A model generated the notes under the pieces. The model was given only the letters and a program-made list of their open reading frames with translations. It was not told the origin of the DNA and did no database searches. The position numbers and the translations under genes are program-made. Below, piece by piece: positions 6,240 to 8,656 of a stretch of 8,656 nt of DNA (positions are counted from its first letter, which is position 1; every line of letters begins with the position of its first letter). The DNA comes from Opitutaceae bacterium (GTDB taxonomy: Bacteria > Verrucomicrobiota > Verrucomicrobiae > Opitutales > Opitutaceae). Location of the stretch: NCBI GenBank assembly GCA_031266495.1, contig JAISAX010000389.1, positions 1 through 8,656 on the forward strand, written 5' to 3'.

Positions 6240-7238
6240 AAAAACAACCGTAATAACATTATGAATACGAACATCACCAAAACCGTCACCACGCTGGCAA
6301 TGCTCCTGTTGCTGCCGTCAGACTACGGCATGCCTTCATTGTCCGCCGCAACCCTCGTCAACTGGGATGGCGGCGTGGGTGGCCAAAATTATGTTGAAGG
6401 CGCTGGCGGGCGTTCCACTAATCTGGCCACCAGTTCCGGGGGCTTTAATATCAATTATGGTGGAGACCCCGAACAGACCGACCGTCAGGGCATTCGTTTA
6501 TTTTCAACGTCAAGCCCTCTCTCTCCGTCCGCCAAATACCCGAATACCGTGAACCCGACCCAATACTCCACGACTTTCTACGGCGCATACGAAGGCATCA
6601 TGCTTGATGCGACCGGCGGGAGTGCCATAAACCAGATGACGGTTCGCGATGCCGACAATCTTGGCGCTTATATAAATATCCAGAGTAACGCCGGCACCTC
6701 CCTCTCCTATGACTACACGATCACGACATTTCTTCTTTTCAGGAAGGATGATTTTCTGAACACCTTCGACGCGTCAACAATGCGACTCGACACGTTCAGC
6801 GCCACGTTCGCCAATAATAACAACAAGAACATTCGCGTTCGTTGGGTCGTACAAAATGGCTCCGGCTACTACATTTCGGAGCAGACCAATGATGCGGTCA
6901 ACAGCGGCACCATCAGTCTCGCCGATGTCACATCCACTCAATGGGCAACATATATTCCCGCCACTGCGGGAGGGGGGGCGCCACTCAATTATCAACCCGT
7001 CTCCGCCTCCTTTGTCGCGGTAAATTTTAACGACGTTCAAGGCGTGGGCCTCTACCTCGAAACGTGGGACGGCACCGATCAATTCATCTCCAAAGGCGTC
7101 ACATCCGGTTTCGCGCTGTCCGATTTTATAGTCACAGCAACGACGATGATCGTCCCCGAACCCGGCGCCTGTGCGCTGCTGATGGCAACCGGCATGATAA
7201 TCCTGGTGATGTTCCGCCGTTACCGTCACCGCATCTGA
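6225..7238 (+). CDS. PEP-CTERM sorting-domain protein, putative exopolysaccharide-associated surface protein
   Basis: 337 aa from ATG 6225. The N-terminus (residues 13-42) is a signal peptide with core TVTTLAMLLLL and likely cleavage after LSAA. The middle (43-309) is a beta-rich, Asn/Ser/Thr/Gly-rich region with no known motif. The C-terminus is a full PEP-CTERM anchor: VPEP (310-313), a hydrophobic span (ACALLMATGMIILVMF) and a basic tail RRYRHRI. Such anchors are recognised by exosortase (EpsH/XrtA-type), which cuts near PEP and exports the protein to the envelope or matrix; no exosortase is in this window. Three in-phase ATG codons (6225, 6237, 6261) are possible; 6225 overlaps the GH16 stop as ATGA and suggests coupled translation, while 6261 gives a more typical signal peptide length. 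An upstream extension to 6162 is unlikely as it lies in the GH16 coding region. A substrate-binding or matrix role next to the GH16 enzyme is an inference. Confidence 0.9.
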   Translation: MKIAMKNNRNNIMNTNITKTVTTLAMLLLLPSDYGMPSLSAATLVNWDGGVGGQNYVEGAGGRSTNLATSSGGFNINYGGDPEQTDRQGIRLFSTSSPLSPSAKYPNTVNPTQYSTTFYGAYEGIMLDATGGSAINQMTVRDADNLGAYINIQSNAGTSLSYDYTITTFLLFRKDDFLNTFDASTMRLDTFSATFANNNNKNIRVRWVVQNGSGYYISEQTNDAVNSGTISLADVTSTQWATYIPATAGGGAPLNYQPVSASFVAVNFNDVQGVGLYLETWDGTDQFISKGVTSGFALSDFIVTATTMIVPEPGACALLMATGMIILVMFRRYRHRI

Positions 7239-7243
7239 CCACC

Positions 7244-8488
7244 ATGACACTTGATCCAGCCGCCATTGTATTGTGGCATATGTTACAAAGCGCCGCACTC
7301 GTATCGCCTGATTTGCAGGCGTGGAAAAGCGCCGGATTTCATCCCGTGAATGACATTGCGGAGCGCCATGCCATACACAGTTATTTCAATACTTGTCCCG
7401 AAAGTCCGGATGGACGCTCGGTGCTTTATTTCACCTCCGCGGCAATCGATGGAGAGAGCGGCGACATTCGCGTTTTCGACCGATCCGGCGGAAAGGAGAA
7501 AATCGTCGCGAGCGGTATCGTGACGGAGGACGCCCACCGCGTTGCCTGCCAACAATGGTTTTCCAACGGACGCGTTGTCGCCTGGCACAATTACGATCCG
7601 CAAACCGGACGCTGGAGCGTGTGCGCGGCGGATCTTGTCAGTGGAGGGCAAAAGACGCTGGTCGAAGACCGTCAACTCGGATTCGGTTCGGCCACTGGCG
7701 ACTGGGCGCCTGTGTATGGCTGTCATTGGAATCCCGGCACGCATCGTGATCTCGAACTGGTCAACGTGCGAACTGGCGAAATCCGCACTCCCGTCACGAT
7801 TGGCGACGTGTTGCGACAATACGGCAGTGAAATCGAACAACTGCTGCCTGGCGGCGGAAATGTATCCATTTTTTTCCCCGTTCTCAGCCCTGACGGACAA
7901 CGGGTTATTTTCAAACTTGCCCGGGGCAACGGCAACGGCGACAGCGACAGTGGCGGCGGCGGCGGCGGCTTTCGCTCCAGGGGCGCGAGCAAACGCGAAG
8001 GCATGATCGTCTATGATCTCACCGCCCGGCGCTTCCTCGGTTTTTTCAAGGAATGGGGACATCCTTCATGGATGCCTGATTCAAAAAAAATCCTGCAAAA
8101 AAAAGGTATCCGGCAAGGCGGTACAGTGCTCATTGATCTCACCGATGGAAGCGAGAGCCTGCTCGTCCCCGGGGCGGCGGCGAATCATCCCGCGATGAGT
8201 CCCGTCCAGGCGCTTTATGTCACTGACGCGAATATTGCATGGAAGAAGGGAGGACGACCTGGCGAGTGGGGGATTTTTGTTGTTTCGCCGGCGGCGAAGG
8301 AATTCACGATCATTCACCGTTTCCCGTTCAGGGACAAAGGACTCGGCGCGCAATCCTGGCGCCTGCCTGATCCGCATCCGGTATTCAGCGCCGATGGCAA
8401 ACGGATTTATTTCAACGTCAATGACGGTCCCTGGACCAGGCTATGGGTGGGTGTAATTGAAAGTGGCGGGGAAAGGAGAAGTCATTGA
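7244..8488 (+). CDS. TolB/PD40-like beta-propeller protein, distantly oligogalacturonate-lyase-like
   Basis: 414 aa from ATG 7244. No signal peptide is visible, so it is probably cytoplasmic. Repeated WD40-like PD40 blades are seen: CPESPDGRSVLYFTSA (51-66), FPVLSPDGQRVIFK (211-224), HPSWMPDSKKIL (273-284), HPAMSPVQALYV (315-326) and HPVFSADGKRIYFNV (378-392). This matches a seven-bladed TolB-type propeller of normal length, a fold also used by PL22 oligogalacturonate lyases. The His/Gln metal-ligand cluster of PL22, as I recall it, is not fully present (only His378 clearly fits), so lyase activity is not claimed. A Gly/Asn/Ser-rich insert (about 227-245) sits between two blades. The start 5 nt after the PEP-CTERM stop suggests coupled expression, though no Shine-Dalgarno sequence is visible. 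Frames extending to 7064 overlap the PEP-CTERM gene and have atypical Arg/His-rich sequence. A role in handling intracellular sugar products is an inference. Confidence 0.85.
   Translation: MTLDPAAIVLWHMLQSAALVSPDLQAWKSAGFHPVNDIAERHAIHSYFNTCPESPDGRSVLYFTSAAIDGESGDIRVFDRSGGKEKIVASGIVTEDAHRVACQQWFSNGRVVAWHNYDPQTGRWSVCAADLVSGGQKTLVEDRQLGFGSATGDWAPVYGCHWNPGTHRDLELVNVRTGEIRTPVTIGDVLRQYGSEIEQLLPGGGNVSIFFPVLSPDGQRVIFKLARGNGNGDSDSGGGGGGFRSRGASKREGMIVYDLTARRFLGFFKEWGHPSWMPDSKKILQKKGIRQGGTVLIDLTDGSESLLVPGAAANHPAMSPVQALYVTDANIAWKKGGRPGEWGIFVVSPAAKEFTIIHRFPFRDKGLGAQSWRLPDPHPVFSADGKRIYFNVNDGPWTRLWVGVIESGGERRSH
7925..7969 (+). repeat. In-frame GGC-type microsatellite inside the propeller gene
   Basis: GGCAAC repeats twice, then GGCGAC, AGCGAC and AGTGGC-like units, then six GGC triplets (7952-7969). 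It codes for the Gly/Asn/Asp/Ser-rich linker at about residues 228-242, in a probable loop between propeller blades. Length changes in multiples of three would keep the frame. Confidence 0.85.
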
Positions 8489-8570
8489 ATACTGAACGTT
8501 GAACATTTAACGTTTGTCTGTCCGCCAGACGAAGCACCGCATTTCCCCACCACTTTCAATTACCCCCCCC
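8446..8570. repeat. Long imperfect inverted repeat around the end of the last operon gene
   Basis: The arm 8453-8474 pairs with 8542-8563 over 22 bp with a single mismatch (C8467 opposite A8549). With a few more mismatches the pairing extends outward to about 8446 and 8570. The left arm is the coding sequence for the last residues before the stop (GVIESGGE), and the stop codon (8486-8488) is in the loop. The 67-nt interior holds heptamer repeats and its own hairpin (8513-8520 with 8526-8533). It could be a terminator-like structure or a small palindromic (REP/MITE-like) insertion. No T tract follows the right arm. Confidence 0.85.
8485..8512 (+). repeat. Four degenerate tandem heptamers, consensus TTGAACR
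   Basis: TTGAATA, CTGAACG, TTGAACA and TTTAACG follow one another without gaps. The first contains the TGA stop of the propeller gene. The last three can fold on themselves (AACGTT 8495-8500 with AACGTT 8509-8514). They lie inside the long inverted repeat. Confidence 0.75.
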
Positions 8571-8621
8571 AGCCCTCCCCCCAAAGTTTAGCCAAGGGCT
8601 TCCGGTCACATGCCCGGCGGT

Positions 8622-8641
8622 GGGGCAATCGTTTTTGCCCC
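8622..8641. terminator. GC-rich hairpin near the right edge
   Basis: GGGGCAA (8622-8628) and TTGCCCC (8635-8641) form a perfect 7-bp stem with a TCGTTT loop. On the plus strand the following bases (GCGTTTCCCG) contain only a short T run, so it is a weak intrinsic terminator at best. It is 134 nt after the propeller stop. The rest of 8489-8656 shows no gene. Confidence 0.35.
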
Positions 8642-8656
8642 GCGTTTCCCGTCGCG

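Noticed and set aside
7064..7243. Upstream extension of the propeller gene
   Set aside because: It overlaps the PEP-CTERM coding region including its anchor, and the added residues are Arg/His/Asp-rich and unlike the rest; ATG 7244 is a better start.
8489..8656. Possible gene at the right edge
   Set aside because: No frame with a plausible start and protein composition was found; the stretch is repeats, C runs and hairpins.

Overview
The window looks like chromosomal DNA of a Verrucomicrobia-type bacterium, most likely Opitutaceae-like. This is an inference from gene content and not a database result. Supporting signs are GC-rich DNA, a prepilin-like protein with the H-X9-DG motif, a PEP-CTERM (exosortase-sorted) protein, a LamG-like segment with the 'LxHPYRDA' ending, and an integrase type typical of that group. 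Shine-Dalgarno sequences are weak or absent before most genes.

Left third (1-2169, all minus strand): a tyrosine recombinase is followed, with a 16-nt overlap, by a small excisionase-like winged-helix protein that starts at GTG. A clear rho-independent terminator closes this int-xis pair. About 300 nt without a gene then precede the start of a gene of unknown function that runs off the left edge. No tRNA or attachment site could be seen. This part looks like one end, or a remnant, of an integrative element.

Right two thirds (2168-8488, all plus strand): five tightly spaced genes form an apparent operon. They encode a pseudopilin-like H-X9-DG protein, a secreted beta-rich protein of unknown function, a 791-aa secreted multidomain enzyme (EF-hand pair, LamG-like, GH16 with an ExDxxE active site, Ig-like), a PEP-CTERM protein whose ATG overlaps the enzyme's stop (ATGA), and a TolB/PD40-like beta-propeller protein 5 nt further on. 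The likely theme is extracellular breakdown of a beta-linked polysaccharide, with a pseudopilin and a surface-sorted partner made alongside the enzyme. The substrate cannot be read from the sequence.

The two halves diverge from a junction near 2170, where the integrase start codon and the only plausible ATG of the pseudopilin overlap (CATG). The pseudopilin leader has no basic residues and has Glu instead of Gly at -1, so the insertion may have replaced the original 5' end of the operon's first gene.

Non-coding structure of note: a 34-nt homopyrimidine tract containing C15 between the first two operon genes; a 12-bp tandem repeat giving two in-phase start codons for the PEP-CTERM gene; GC-rich trinucleotide repeats coding for low-complexity segments in the integrase and the propeller; and, around the stop codon of the last gene, degenerate heptamers (TTGAACR) enclosed by a long imperfect inverted repeat.
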